Below, piece by piece: positions 1 through 8,427 of a DNA stretch of 64,000 bases. Positions within the stretch are counted from its first letter, which is position 1, and every line of letters starts with the position of its first letter. The stretch spans positions 62,001-126,000 of the forward strand of contig JBFLZD010000001.1 in NCBI GenBank assembly GCA_040756435.1, given 5' to 3'. The notes beneath the pieces are model-generated. The model saw only the letters and a program-made list of their open reading frames with translations. It did not search any database and was not told the origin of the DNA. The stretch comes from Spirochaetota bacterium (GTDB taxonomy: Bacteria; Spirochaetota; UBA4802; UB4802). A program made the translations under genes and the position numbers.

Positions 1-456
1 ACATATTGCAATATTCCATTCGTACGCAGCGAGCAAAGTGGCGTGCGCCCAGGCGAACTTTTTTTATCATATAAAATTTTATCAAATCAGCCAGAGCCGG
101 AGCAATGTGTTATCATAAAATACTTAGAAAAGGATGATACACAAGCTATTAAGCAGAAAATTAAAGAAAGTGAAATAATTGTATCGCTTACGTTTATAGG
201 AAATGAAGATAACTTTGGTAATGTATGGGATGCTACAAATAAAGCATATGATTTTATTGATTCAATAGAAGGATTTGAGGCGGCATGTGCTATTGGAATT
301 GGAGTAAGTGTTAAAGGTCCAATCCAGGATAGAACGGTATTTTTAGAAACATCGTATGAATACAGGCTTGGATTTGATATCATAATCAGGAATGAAATGA
401 TTACTGAAGTGATAATAGATGCTGTTGATATTAATGCAACATTATACAATTTATAA
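1..456 (+). CDS. Phage neck/terminator protein (gp12-like, LIC_12616-like), 5' end outside window
   Basis: The frame is open to the first base of the window, so the gene starts upstream; the GTG at 43 is probably internal. The visible 151 or so residues are acidic and rich in beta-prone stretches, with a VRPGELFLSYKI segment near the start and a conserved-looking GFDIIIRNEM segment near the end. Size and position directly before the sheath gene fit the neck or tail-terminator protein of contractile-tail phages, which caps the tail tube. The sequence is AT-rich, unlike the sheath gene that follows. The role is inferred mainly from synteny. Confidence 0.55.
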   Translation, partial: TYCNIPFVRSEQSGVRPGELFLSYKILSNQPEPEQCVIIKYLEKDDTQAIKQKIKESEIIVSLTFIGNEDNFGNVWDATNKAYDFIDSIEGFEAACAIGIGVSVKGPIQDRTVFLETSYEYRLGFDIIIRNEMITEVIIDAVDINATLYNL

Positions 457-476
457 TTTTAATGAGGAGGACACAA

Positions 477-1514
477 ATGGCGTATATCAATGATTTAGAT
501 ATCCAAATTACCCTTGCGACGAAGCCGCTTACCGTGCAGGGTTTTTCGAAAATTTTAATCCTTGGCAATCGAACAAGCCCCAATACTCTCATCGGGCATT
601 ATGGGGAATATGCTGACCTTGCGGGCATGATTACGGCGGGATTTGTCAGCACTGATCCCGAATATAAAATGGCCGCGCTTATTTTTGCGCAGTCTCCCTG
701 CCCCAGCGAAATCGCGGTACATATTCATGATGCCGCAACGGACATCGACGATGCGCTTGATACACTGGTACTCACTCACAACGACTGGTATGGGCTGCTC
801 ATCACCAGCCGCGACGCGGATGATCTCCACACTGCCGGAACATGGGCTTTGGGGCATGAGAAACTCTTTATTGGATGTACCGCATCGCCGACAGCCTTAA
901 CCGATCGCAACAACATCCGGGAAGCGTATGTGATACACGACAAAGCGACGGATTATCCCGAAGCGGCCTGGGCGGGGCTTTGTTTCCCGCAGTCGATTGG
1001 TTCTATCACCTGGAAGTGGAAATCGCCAACTGGAGTTGTGGCAAGCAGTTTTACGCTCACGCAACTGAATGCCATACGGGACGGCAAAGGACAGACATTT
1101 TCCGAAAGAAGCGGGATTGTCTATTCCGACGAGGGAATCACAACTGGCGGAGAATATATCGACGTCATCATGAGCAGAGATTACATCAAAGCGCGTCTCG
1201 GTGAGGCGCTGTTTGCGCTGCAAACTCGCGTGGGTAAAATTCCTTTTGATGATTACGGTGGTGCAATGCTTGAAGCAACGATACGCGATGTATTGCGCCA
1301 GGCGGGCAAGCAGGGAATCATCGCGAAAGCGGTGAGCGAAGCAGACAAGAAGCTCAGCGACGAAGGTGAATATATGTATCAGGTCTATGTACCGCCGCGC
1401 AGTGAAGTTCCCGCAAATGACAGGGCTGAGCGAAAATGGACGGGTATCACTTTCAGCTTCGCGCTTGCCGGCGCAGTACATAAAACTCAAATTTCCGGTA
1501 CGATTACGATTTAA
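477..1514 (+). CDS. Tail sheath protein (DUF3383 family)
   Basis: A 345-residue protein that starts MAYINDLDIQITLATKPLTV, typical of DUF3383 sheath proteins, which form the contractile outer cylinder of myovirus tails. The ATG at 477 is chosen over the in-frame one at 462 because GAGGAGG lies just upstream of it. The next gene is the tube protein, the usual sheath-tube order. The coding sequence is clearly GC-richer than the genes on both sides, with many GCG, CGC and CCG codons, so this cistron may have arrived by recombination with another phage. Confidence 0.8.
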   Translation: MAYINDLDIQITLATKPLTVQGFSKILILGNRTSPNTLIGHYGEYADLAGMITAGFVSTDPEYKMAALIFAQSPCPSEIAVHIHDAATDIDDALDTLVLTHNDWYGLLITSRDADDLHTAGTWALGHEKLFIGCTASPTALTDRNNIREAYVIHDKATDYPEAAWAGLCFPQSIGSITWKWKSPTGVVASSFTLTQLNAIRDGKGQTFSERSGIVYSDEGITTGGEYIDVIMSRDYIKARLGEALFALQTRVGKIPFDDYGGAMLEATIRDVLRQAGKQGIIAKAVSEADKKLSDEGEYMYQVYVPPRSEVPANDRAERKWTGITFSFALAGAVHKTQISGTITI

Positions 1515-1525
1515 GGAGGTAGAAA

Positions 1526-1936
1526 ATGTCTGGTTTTTATGATCCTAAAGAAGTGAGGCTTATAATAAATGGACTGGATGTTACTGGTTTTGCTGAAGGA
1601 GAAAAAATTAAAATAGAGCCTGTTACAAAAGAAGACTATAAAAGTTTTGTTGGGGTTGATGGCGAAGTGAGTTTCTCAAAGGTGAACGATGATCGGCATA
1701 CTATCACTTTCACGTTGAAAGAAGAATCTCCAAGTAATAAGGTGCTGGATGCGCTGCGCAAACTTCCAACAAGTTTTGCGGTTATGGTGAAAAACACCAG
1801 CGCAGGCAAATTTATTGGTGGTTCGATTGGTTGCCGCTTCGCCGAAAAGCCGTCGATCACCTTTGGCGCAGAGGATCCGAAGCGTGAATGGAAAATTATA
1901 GCCCCAAGCTGGAGTGGCCAGGCTTTGCCAGAATAA
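1526..1936 (+). CDS. Tail tube protein (DUF3277 family)
   Basis: A 136-residue protein beginning MSGFYDPKEVRLIINGLDV, with the pattern of DUF3277 structural proteins. In contractile phages these form the inner tail tube through which DNA passes. AAGGAGG precedes the ATG at an ideal distance, and the gene follows the sheath gene by 11 bases. A GVDGEVSFSKVNDDRHTIT stretch (residues about 44-62) is the most recognisable part of the tube-like beta sandwich. Moderately AT-rich codon use returns here after the GC-rich sheath gene. Confidence 0.75.
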   Translation: MSGFYDPKEVRLIINGLDVTGFAEGEKIKIEPVTKEDYKSFVGVDGEVSFSKVNDDRHTITFTLKEESPSNKVLDALRKLPTSFAVMVKNTSAGKFIGGSIGCRFAEKPSITFGAEDPKREWKIIAPSWSGQALPE

Positions 1937-1946
1937 GGAGGTAATA

Positions 1947-2300
1947 ATGTCGACAGTGAGTGTGATATCAAGCGAGCGTGATGGGCTTGTTGTAGTAATA
2001 AAGTTTGTGGACGGTAAAACATACCGTCTCCAGCATCCTGGGAATCGCACATACCTTGAATGGCAAAAAGAGTTTTTTACTGTAACCGAAGGGATGGATG
2101 TGGCAAAGTTTCTGGATAAGGCTTTTGAATATTGTGTAATCCCTGAAGGGCATACCTTTCGTCCTACGGTCGATACGGTAAAGCCTAAAGAATTGGGGGT
2201 TTGGAGCCGTGTGCTCCGGCGGTTTCTTGACGGGGACCTTGACGCTCCCGTACGAAATGAAGCAGATGCGCCAAAGAATAGCCAAAGAAGTGCAGGATAA
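1947..2300 (+). CDS. Tail assembly chaperone, upstream (G-like) product
   Basis: A 117-residue protein encoded between the tube and tape-measure genes, the invariable site of tail assembly chaperones that coat the tape measure before tube polymerisation. The start at 1947 is chosen because AAGGAGG sits just upstream; the longer frame from 1914 would overlap the tube gene. Its 3' part overlaps a second open frame (open from 2182, ending 2463). This is the layout of lambda G/GT and Mu, where a ribosomal frameshift makes the longer fusion. A run of five G at 2195-2199 lies within the overlap. Confidence 0.6.
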   Translation: MSTVSVISSERDGLVVVIKFVDGKTYRLQHPGNRTYLEWQKEFFTVTEGMDVAKFLDKAFEYCVIPEGHTFRPTVDTVKPKELGVWSRVLRRFLDGDLDAPVRNEADAPKNSQRSAG

Positions 2301-2463
2301 CTGGCACTATTGGCGGCCTATAGTATATGGCGTAGTAAAAATTACGTTAGAGGAGTATGATTTATCATCTCCTCTATTTGTATGGAAGCTCAATGCGGCA
2401 ATGGATTATAGAAGCGAGCTTGAAAAACGGGAATTTGAACGGGCAAAGGCAGAAATAAAATGA
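2254..2463 (+). CDS. Tail assembly chaperone, downstream (T-like) frame
   Basis: This frame is open from 2182 to 2463 and overlaps the previous gene in a different phase. It overlaps the tape-measure start by 4 bases (ATGA), which argues that it is translated. The only reasonable ATG is at 2254 and no ribosome binding site precedes it, so it is more likely expressed as a frameshift extension of the upstream chaperone. Residues after the overlap include WHYWRPIVYGVV and a charged helix ending ERAKAEIK. Function is assigned only from position and layout. Confidence 0.5.
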   Translation, partial: EMKQMRQRIAKEVQDNWHYWRPIVYGVVKITLEEYDLSSPLFVWKLNAAMDYRSELEKREFERAKAEIK

Positions 2464-4370
2464 GTGATGTAATACGCAGTTTAGGCATAGAGATAAATCT
2501 TACTGGTAATGCAGACGATGAACTGCGCGCATGGGGACAGGAATTGCGCGAAGCTCGCGGTGCCGCACTAGGATTTACAGATAATATGAATGAACTTGAA
2601 AAAGAAATGCTTGAGGCGGCAAAAAAAATTGGACTCACTGAAGAGCAACTTAAAGATCTTGTTAATGAAACCAGAAGAGGAAGAGAAATTCAAGATTTTG
2701 CTCAAAAATATGGCTTTTCAATAGATCAAATCAGGCAAAAAACTGAAGGTGCAACCGAAAGTATCGCTACATTTGGCAACGCCATGCGTGCGCTGGCTGC
2801 GGCAGGCTTAATACGAGGATTGTTTGGTGTGGCAAGCGATATAGTGCAGGTAGCAGCGCGCTATGAACAGACCGCAACAAGCTTTGAGGTAATGTTAGGC
2901 TCCGCCGAGCGCGCCCGCGATGTTCTAAGACAGCTAACTGAGTTTTCAAACGTAACGCCTTTTACCCCGGAAGAGGTCACGGCGGCAGGCCGTTCACTTA
3001 TGGCTATGGGTGTGCCGGCAGAACAGCTTATTAATACCATGCGCATGGTGGGCGATGTGGCAAGCGGCGCGAATATGGATTTTAATGAGCTTGCGCAGAT
3101 ATGGGGCAAAAATTTAGCCTCTGGAGTTGTGCAGATGGAAGACCTCAATCAGATTGCCGGCCGCGGTATTCCTATCATGGAAGAGCTCTCAAAAGTGTTT
3201 TTCGGGAATAAAGAACATGTGCAGCAAGTACGGGAACTTTCATCTAAAGGGCAAATATCGTTTAAGCATCTTGAACAGGCATTTCGCAACATGACAAGCC
3301 AGGGAGGGCGTTATTTTAATTCAATGGAACGCCAGTCGCGCACCGCAATGGGACTCTGGAGTACTCTTACCGGCAACATCGGCGAAACAAAGCGTCAGAT
3401 TGGAATGATGCTCCTGGAAGCGCTAAAACCTTTACTGGAACTTCTGGTAAAAATTACCGGGTGGCTTGTCAATACCAAATGGGCGATGAATGCGCTTAAA
3501 ATAATGTTCTTTGCGGCAATCCCGGTAATAATTGGCATATCTGTTGCATTAGTGAAATCGCTCATTCCTGCTATCATCGCCGCGACAATAAAATTCTGGG
3601 GTATGGCTGCTGCGACAATCGCCGCAACATGGCCGTTTATGCTCATTGCTGCAGCAATTATCGCGCTAATAGTTGTCATTGAGGATTTATATGTATGGAT
3701 AACCGGCGGGCAATCGCTTATTGGTGAGTGGCTTGGTTCTTTCTCGGATTTTGCAGCAAAAATTAAAAATATCTTCATTGGGCTATGGGAGAAAATAAAA
3801 TCTATCTTTATTGGAGTAGTTAATTTTTTTAAGAATTATGGGAAATATCTCATGATGGCAATATTCCCGCTTTCAGCGTTATATTTTTATTGGGATCAGA
3901 TTGTTGCATTTTTTAAATCAATTCCAAATAGAGTAGTATCATTCTTTAGCTCTATCCCAGAACGTATTGTTTCATATCTATCAGGCCTTGGGTCTCGTAT
4001 CCGCGATGCACTCACTGGGATTTTGCCTCAATGGGCAGTAAATTTAGTTGCGCGTATTTCAGAACCATCACGGCAGAATCTGCAGGCTCGAGCTTCGGGC
4101 GGTCCAGTGAACGCAGGAAGTACCTACTTGGTAGGCGAAGAAGGTCCAGAGCTTTTTACGCCTTCACGGTCTGGCTATATCATTCCAAATGGTGCTTCAA
4201 TTTCGGCAGGACGTGCACATATTGTAATATCTCCTGTGCTGAATTTTAATGCACCTGTTCGCAAAGACGATGCAGAATATGTACGCGATGTGGTATCAAG
4301 AGTGCTATCTGAGATAGCAACGCGTATAGAATGCAGTGTGCGTGCAGGCCTTGGACTGGAGGTTGGCTAA
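2460..4370 (+). CDS. Tail tape measure protein
   Basis: A 636-residue protein with an N-terminal coiled-coil-like region (1-110). A tape-measure core of the TIGR02675 type follows (about 130-310; motifs FTPEEVTAAGRSLMAMG, DFNELAQIWGKNLASG, LNQIAGRGIPIMEEL). Then comes a strongly hydrophobic block (about 345-415) and a C-terminal domain with GGPVNAGSTYLVGEEGPEL, a motif common near the ends of tape measures. It sets tail length and passes into the host membrane during DNA ejection. At 636 residues the tail would be short to medium. Confidence 0.88.
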   Translation: MSDVIRSLGIEINLTGNADDELRAWGQELREARGAALGFTDNMNELEKEMLEAAKKIGLTEEQLKDLVNETRRGREIQDFAQKYGFSIDQIRQKTEGATESIATFGNAMRALAAAGLIRGLFGVASDIVQVAARYEQTATSFEVMLGSAERARDVLRQLTEFSNVTPFTPEEVTAAGRSLMAMGVPAEQLINTMRMVGDVASGANMDFNELAQIWGKNLASGVVQMEDLNQIAGRGIPIMEELSKVFFGNKEHVQQVRELSSKGQISFKHLEQAFRNMTSQGGRYFNSMERQSRTAMGLWSTLTGNIGETKRQIGMMLLEALKPLLELLVKITGWLVNTKWAMNALKIMFFAAIPVIIGISVALVKSLIPAIIAATIKFWGMAAATIAATWPFMLIAAAIIALIVVIEDLYVWITGGQSLIGEWLGSFSDFAAKIKNIFIGLWEKIKSIFIGVVNFFKNYGKYLMMAIFPLSALYFYWDQIVAFFKSIPNRVVSFFSSIPERIVSYLSGLGSRIRDALTGILPQWAVNLVARISEPSRQNLQARASGGPVNAGSTYLVGEEGPELFTPSRSGYIIPNGASISAGRAHIVISPVLNFNAPVRKDDAEYVRDVVSRVLSEIATRIECSVRAGLGLEVG

Positions 4371-4975
4371 TGGGACTTTTAAATCTCATTTTTGGCACAC
4401 CTGGGATGCTGTATGACAAAAAGACCGGTAAAAACCAGGTGATACTTGGTCCAATATCAGGCGAGGATGAATCGTATTCTGCTAATGTATGCTCTCACGC
4501 TGTCGAAAATGGCTCTGAGATTTCGGATCATGTGCATGCTCAGCCAGGGCAATTTTCGATCAAAACATTTTTGGTGGATAAAAACGACCTGATGGCAATG
4601 GCAGTGGGGCTTGTAACTGGCGACAATCAAACAGTGTCGGAAAAACTCGCACTTCTGAAACTCTGGCGCGAAAACGGGGAACTGTTGGTCTATAGCGGCC
4701 CAGTTTTTTCGGGACTAATTTTACGCGGCTATGATATGTATGTGGAGGACGTGGTAATAACAAGTCTAGGGATATCGCGAACAGTTGATAACGGTGAGGG
4801 AATGGAAGTTTCTTTATCACTAAAAAAAATTATAATTGCGGATGCACTCACCACCAGTGTGCGGCTTCCACAGCCAGTGCGTTCTGCAACAATTTCAGGT
4901 CAACATAATACTGGCAACATAAGTGCAAATGCAAGTAAAACAAGTTTTGCAGCAAAAGTTTTTGGGAGTAAATGA
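4370..4975 (+). CDS. Dit-like phage tail protein
   Basis: A 201-residue protein starting MGLLNLIFGTPGMLYD. The ATG at 4370 overlaps the stop of the tape-measure gene (TAATG), so it is preferred to an upstream start within that gene. The middle part (ISDHVHAQPGQFSIKTFLVD, then DYMYVEDVVITSLGISRT-like strands) resembles the N-terminal domain of Dit-like baseplate proteins that join tail tube and baseplate. The next gene overlaps by 4 bases, so translation is coupled. Confidence 0.6.
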   Translation: MGLLNLIFGTPGMLYDKKTGKNQVILGPISGEDESYSANVCSHAVENGSEISDHVHAQPGQFSIKTFLVDKNDLMAMAVGLVTGDNQTVSEKLALLKLWRENGELLVYSGPVFSGLILRGYDMYVEDVVITSLGISRTVDNGEGMEVSLSLKKIIIADALTTSVRLPQPVRSATISGQHNTGNISANASKTSFAAKVFGSK

Positions 4976-5301
4976 TGATAATACATTATTTGCCATACTC
5001 ACATGTAGAGCTCCCAATATCGAAGACATTTGATATTTTCGGATCGCGCTATGATGTAACAATATATTACAACGACCGCTGCGATATCTATAGCATACTA
5101 ATATCGAAAGATGAAAAGGTTTTATTCGCTGGTAAAATTACCTATTTGAGGAATGCGGTCGATGTAATAATGGCAGATATACCCGATAGCGCAATGATAG
5201 TACCATTAATACTCGAAGATGTTTTAAGGGAAGTTCCGCGAGTAAAACGTGTTTCGAAGGAAAATTTCGATAGGGTTATGTTAGCATATGAAATTATATA
5301 A
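4972..5301 (+). CDS. Baseplate plug-like protein
   Basis: A 109-residue protein that overlaps its upstream neighbour by 4 bases and its downstream neighbour by 14. The sequence is a series of short beta strands (VELPISKTFDIFGSRYDVTI, DIYSILISKDEKVLFAGKI). Size, composition and position between the Dit-like and hub genes fit the baseplate plug family, which closes the lumen at the baseplate. This rests mainly on gene order. Confidence 0.5.
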   Translation: MMIIHYLPYSHVELPISKTFDIFGSRYDVTIYYNDRCDIYSILISKDEKVLFAGKITYLRNAVDVIMADIPDSAMIVPLILEDVLREVPRVKRVSKENFDRVMLAYEII

Positions 5302-6073
5302 GCGAATATGCAGTTTTACGATAGAAGGTAGAAAGCTTACCTACCCGCCGATGACGCTTGAATTTGAATCAGAGTTTTCTGCAAACGGCATATCGACTGC
5401 AAAGGCAAAAATAATGAACCCTGCGCATGAAACAGTGAATAAATGTCAAAAAGTGGGTAATAAATTCCCACAAATTATTATCGATGCGGGCTATGAATAT
5501 GATCATGGTACATGCGTAATAGGTGAAATCATTAAATGGGAACTCAAAAAAGGCTCTCCTGACTGGAGTTTAGAGCTTACTATTGCAGATAAATCGTCAC
5601 TTTGGACAAGCGCAATAGTTAATAAATCGTGGCGGTCGTTTATTACTGCACGGCAAGCCGCAACGGAGCTTTTATCTGAATTTGGTATCACCGCCGTAGA
5701 AATGGTATTTGGCGAAGAAAAATCATATCCGAATGGACTTGCATTTTCGGGAGTATCATTACGAAGCGCTCTTGAACGCATTGCACGAGATACGCGAAGC
5801 TCATTTTCTTTCGTTAATGGGCAGGCGAAATTTTACACACAGCAAGCAGGTACAGCAACTGCGATAGTTCTGCGATATGATTCCGGGCTTTTGGAAGCAA
5901 CGAAAACGGAAAAAGGGTATAAGATTAAAACGCTTTTTATGCACAAGATAATGGGGAATTCAATAGTACAATTACAGTTCGACAATCAAATGACAAATTT
6001 AAAAGTAATAAAAGGCAAACATGTGTTTTCCCCAGAATCAGCAAGCACTGAGTTTGAGGCGAAACGCTTATGA
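5288..6073 (+). CDS. Baseplate hub protein
   Basis: A 261-residue protein with the layout of Mu gp44/P2 gpD-type hub proteins: an N-terminal strand-rich domain (FTIEGRKLTYPPMTLEFESE), a central region VNKSWRSFITARQAATELLS typical of hub subdomains, and a C-terminal barrel region. The hub lies at the centre of the baseplate and holds the spike. It overlaps both neighbours (14 and 4 bases), consistent with one coupled operon. One copy of the over-represented motif GCGATAGTT lies in this gene (5861-5869). Confidence 0.65.
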   Translation: MKLYKRICSFTIEGRKLTYPPMTLEFESEFSANGISTAKAKIMNPAHETVNKCQKVGNKFPQIIIDAGYEYDHGTCVIGEIIKWELKKGSPDWSLELTIADKSSLWTSAIVNKSWRSFITARQAATELLSEFGITAVEMVFGEEKSYPNGLAFSGVSLRSALERIARDTRSSFSFVNGQAKFYTQQAGTATAIVLRYDSGLLEATKTEKGYKIKTLFMHKIMGNSIVQLQFDNQMTNLKVIKGKHVFSPESASTEFEAKRL

Positions 6074-6681
6074 TCGCTGAATTTATAAAACTTTTTGAGG
6101 ATTTTTGGAATAATCGTGCCAAAGAAATTATCATTGGTGCAATTGGGCGCATTGAATCGCATAATCTTGCAACGATGCGTGCCGATGTAACGCCGCTCTT
6201 ATATTTTACGCCGCAAGGGACAACTTCACCGCGTAACTTTACGGTTATTGCAAATGTTCCGGTGCTGTTTATATGGGCAGGAGGTTATTATATCCGTCCC
6301 GAGTATAAACGCGGTGATTTGGTTTGGCTTAGTTTTGCAACATTCGATATATCAAAAGGCCTTTCTGGACAGGCGGATGCTGCAGATGGGGCGATGTTTC
6401 GCCGTGAAAGCGCAGCCGTGGTTGGCGGCATTGCAAAAAATAGCTGGCAAAAGCCTTCCGATATCACTAAACCGGGGCTTCTTGTTGGGCATAAAGACGG
6501 AAATGTGCTTTTGCAAATAACAGACAGCAAAATTATAATTAAAGGCGATATCGAGATTACTGGCAACCTATGGGCAAGCGGCGAAATAACCGCCAAAAAG
6601 ACCACAATGCCAGTGAATCTTTCGACGCATACACATCCTACTGGCGTTGGCCCTTCTGGCCCGCCAAATCCTGGAACGTGA
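6070..6681 (+). CDS. Baseplate spike protein (Gp138/gpV-like)
   Basis: A 203-residue protein with an N-terminal OB-fold-like region (about 18-125) matching Gp138_N-type spike proteins: IGRIESHNLATMRADVTPLL, then PEYKRGDLVWLSFA. A beta-helix-like segment follows (SKIIIKGDIEITGNLWASGE). The C-terminus HTHPTGVGPSGPPNPG is the His-rich, Gly/Pro-rich end often seen at the metal-bound spike tip of P2 gpV-like proteins. It pierces the outer membrane on tail contraction. Confidence 0.75.
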   Translation: MIAEFIKLFEDFWNNRAKEIIIGAIGRIESHNLATMRADVTPLLYFTPQGTTSPRNFTVIANVPVLFIWAGGYYIRPEYKRGDLVWLSFATFDISKGLSGQADAADGAMFRRESAAVVGGIAKNSWQKPSDITKPGLLVGHKDGNVLLQITDSKIIIKGDIEITGNLWASGEITAKKTTMPVNLSTHTHPTGVGPSGPPNPGT

Positions 6682-6689
6682 GGTGTAGT

Positions 6690-6902
6690 ATGGCACTTGA
6701 TAAAAACGGCTTAAAATCTGCATTACAGTCAATTTTTGAAGATTTAAGCAATAAATCAGCTGCGACCGTTGCACAACAGATGGCAGATGCAATCGATACA
6801 TACGTAAAAACTGCTGAAGTAGTGCCAGGTATTCCAGTGAGCGGGACCTGCCCACAGGGGCCTGTGACAGGACAAACTTCTGGGCCTGGGAGTCTTATAT
6901 GA
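6690..6902 (+). CDS. Small phage baseplate-region protein, unknown function
   Basis: A 70-residue protein between the spike and the gp25/gp46-like wedge genes. The ATG at 6690 with upstream GTGAGGTG is chosen; an open frame running from 6570 through the spike gene is not credible. The first half is a predicted amphipathic helix (LDKNGLKSALQSIFEDLSNK). The C-terminal end is rich in Gly, Pro, Ser and Thr (GTCPQGPVTGQTSGPGS), echoing the end of the spike protein. The next gene overlaps by 4 bases, so it is probably translated. Confidence 0.6.
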   Translation: MALDKNGLKSALQSIFEDLSNKSAATVAQQMADAIDTYVKTAEVVPGIPVSGTCPQGPVTGQTSGPGSLI

Positions 6903-7243
6903 TTACCTGGGAAATGCAAGACGGTGACATTGTACTGCAAAAAGGATGCCCAGTAATACTTACTGAAAATGAATGCTTGCGACAAAGGCTTGTGAATAAA
7001 ATTAAACTCGATAAAGGCGGTTGGTTCTTTGATCCAGATAGAGGGATCCCATGGATTGATATTTATAACAATAAAAACGTTACCGAACGGCTTGTTCGAT
7101 CGCATATCCAAAGAGTTTTACAAGAAGATGCTGAAGTCACAAAAGTGAGGTCAATCAATATTGATTTTGATCGAGCATCGAGAACACTTATTATATATTT
7201 TGAAGTTGAAAGCAAATATGGTGTGGTAAGAGGCAATATATGA
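6899..7243 (+). CDS. Baseplate wedge protein (GPW/gp25, Mu gp46-like)
   Basis: A 114-residue protein of the gp25/gp46 family, part of the inner baseplate that starts sheath contraction. Visible features are the conserved region KLDKGGWFFDPDRGIPWID (about 39-57) and the helix NVTERLVRSHIQRVLQED, followed by the C-terminal strands ASRTLIIYFEVES. It overlaps the preceding and following genes by 4 bases each, the usual coupled arrangement with baseplate J downstream. Confidence 0.8.
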   Translation: MITWEMQDGDIVLQKGCPVILTENECLRQRLVNKIKLDKGGWFFDPDRGIPWIDIYNNKNVTERLVRSHIQRVLQEDAEVTKVRSINIDFDRASRTLIIYFEVESKYGVVRGNI

Positions 7244-8427
7244 ACTATGGGATTACACCGCAGGGGTTTATTCGAAAACCTTTTAATGTAATTTTACAGG
7301 AATTAGTACAGACTGCTCAATCTGGCGAATATTTTGGAAGCGAAATAGACTTATCACCCGAAAGTCCGCTTGGTGCTTTAGTGCATTTAATGGCATTGGC
7401 AATAGACAGGCAATGGCAACTTGCAGAAGATGTCTACTACTCAATGTGGCTATCGACTGCAGAAGGGGTACATCTGGACAGAGTTTGTAAATTGGGATTT
7501 GTGTCACGAAGACCTGCCACTTATGCAACTGTGATGCTCCGGTTTTATGGCGAGCCTGGATCTGAAATACCAGCAAAAACCCAAGCAGAAACAGCACAGA
7601 ATATTGTGTTTGAGACGATAAACGATGCGGTAATTGCAAGCGAAGGCTATGTCGATGTTCTGGCGCGATGTGCTCTGCCAGGAACAGTTGGCATAGTACA
7701 AAGCGGCATGATTAATAGCATTAAAACACCGTTGCCTGGAGTCGATTCGGTTATAAATCTACAGGCGTCATTTGGCGGGAAAGACATTGAAAGCGATTAC
7801 GAACTCGTTGAGCGTTACCAACAGCTTCCTGCTGCCACAGGGAGTTCTGTACATTCTCTGATTTCAGCATTAAAAAATACTGAAGGCGTTATTTCTGCTA
7901 CGGTATTCGAGAACACTGGCAATGTTGTAGATAGCAATGGACTACCTCCTAATTCAATTGTGTGTATCGTGCAGGGTGGCGCTGACCAGGATATTGCACG
8001 AACAATATTTACTAAAAAAGCAGCAGGAATTGCAACGCATGGCTCCGAAGAAATACAGATTGTCGATGAGTATGGTATAGATCGGTTAATAAGATTCTCC
8101 AGGCCTCTAAATATTAATGTATATGTCCGCTATGAAATACAAACTAATCAGGAGTGGAGCGATGATAATATAATTGTTATTAAGCGCAATGCAATAAAGT
8201 ATATCGGTGGTGTTGATGATAATAATGTTGAGCATAGCGGTGTCGGGATTGCAAATACGGTATATATCTGGAAACTCATTGCGATGCAGCAGGAGATTGT
8301 CGGGATAAGCAGTATTAACGTCAAAATAGGCAAAACATATCCTCCATCACAATTAGATAATCTCACATTTTTACCGCTCGAAAGAGCCTGGACAGATATT
8401 AATAAGATAGAGGTTGTGAAGATATAA
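7240..8427 (+). CDS. Baseplate J-like protein (Mu gp47-like)
   Basis: A 395-residue protein of the baseplate J/gp47 family. It starts MNYGITPQGFIRKPFNVILQ and carries typical motifs: DLSPESPLGALVHLMALAID, AEGVHLDRVCKLGF (about 80-93), AQTEAQNIVFETI-type strand pairs and KNTEGVISATVFENTG. These proteins form the wedge ring that links hub, wedge and tail fibres. It is 4 bases into the gp25-like gene and shares a TAATG stop/start with the next gene. Confidence 0.88.
   Translation: MNYGITPQGFIRKPFNVILQELVQTAQSGEYFGSEIDLSPESPLGALVHLMALAIDRQWQLAEDVYYSMWLSTAEGVHLDRVCKLGFVSRRPATYATVMLRFYGEPGSEIPAKTQAETAQNIVFETINDAVIASEGYVDVLARCALPGTVGIVQSGMINSIKTPLPGVDSVINLQASFGGKDIESDYELVERYQQLPAATGSSVHSLISALKNTEGVISATVFENTGNVVDSNGLPPNSIVCIVQGGADQDIARTIFTKKAAGIATHGSEEIQIVDEYGIDRLIRFSRPLNINVYVRYEIQTNQEWSDDNIIVIKRNAIKYIGGVDDNNVEHSGVGIANTVYIWKLIAMQQEIVGISSINVKIGKTYPPSQLDNLTFLPLERAWTDINKIEVVKI

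Noticed and set aside
897-1490. Long antisense frame (197 codons) within the sheath gene
   Set aside because: It is a shadow caused by the GC-rich codon pattern of the sheath gene, with no ribosome site and no recognisable domain.
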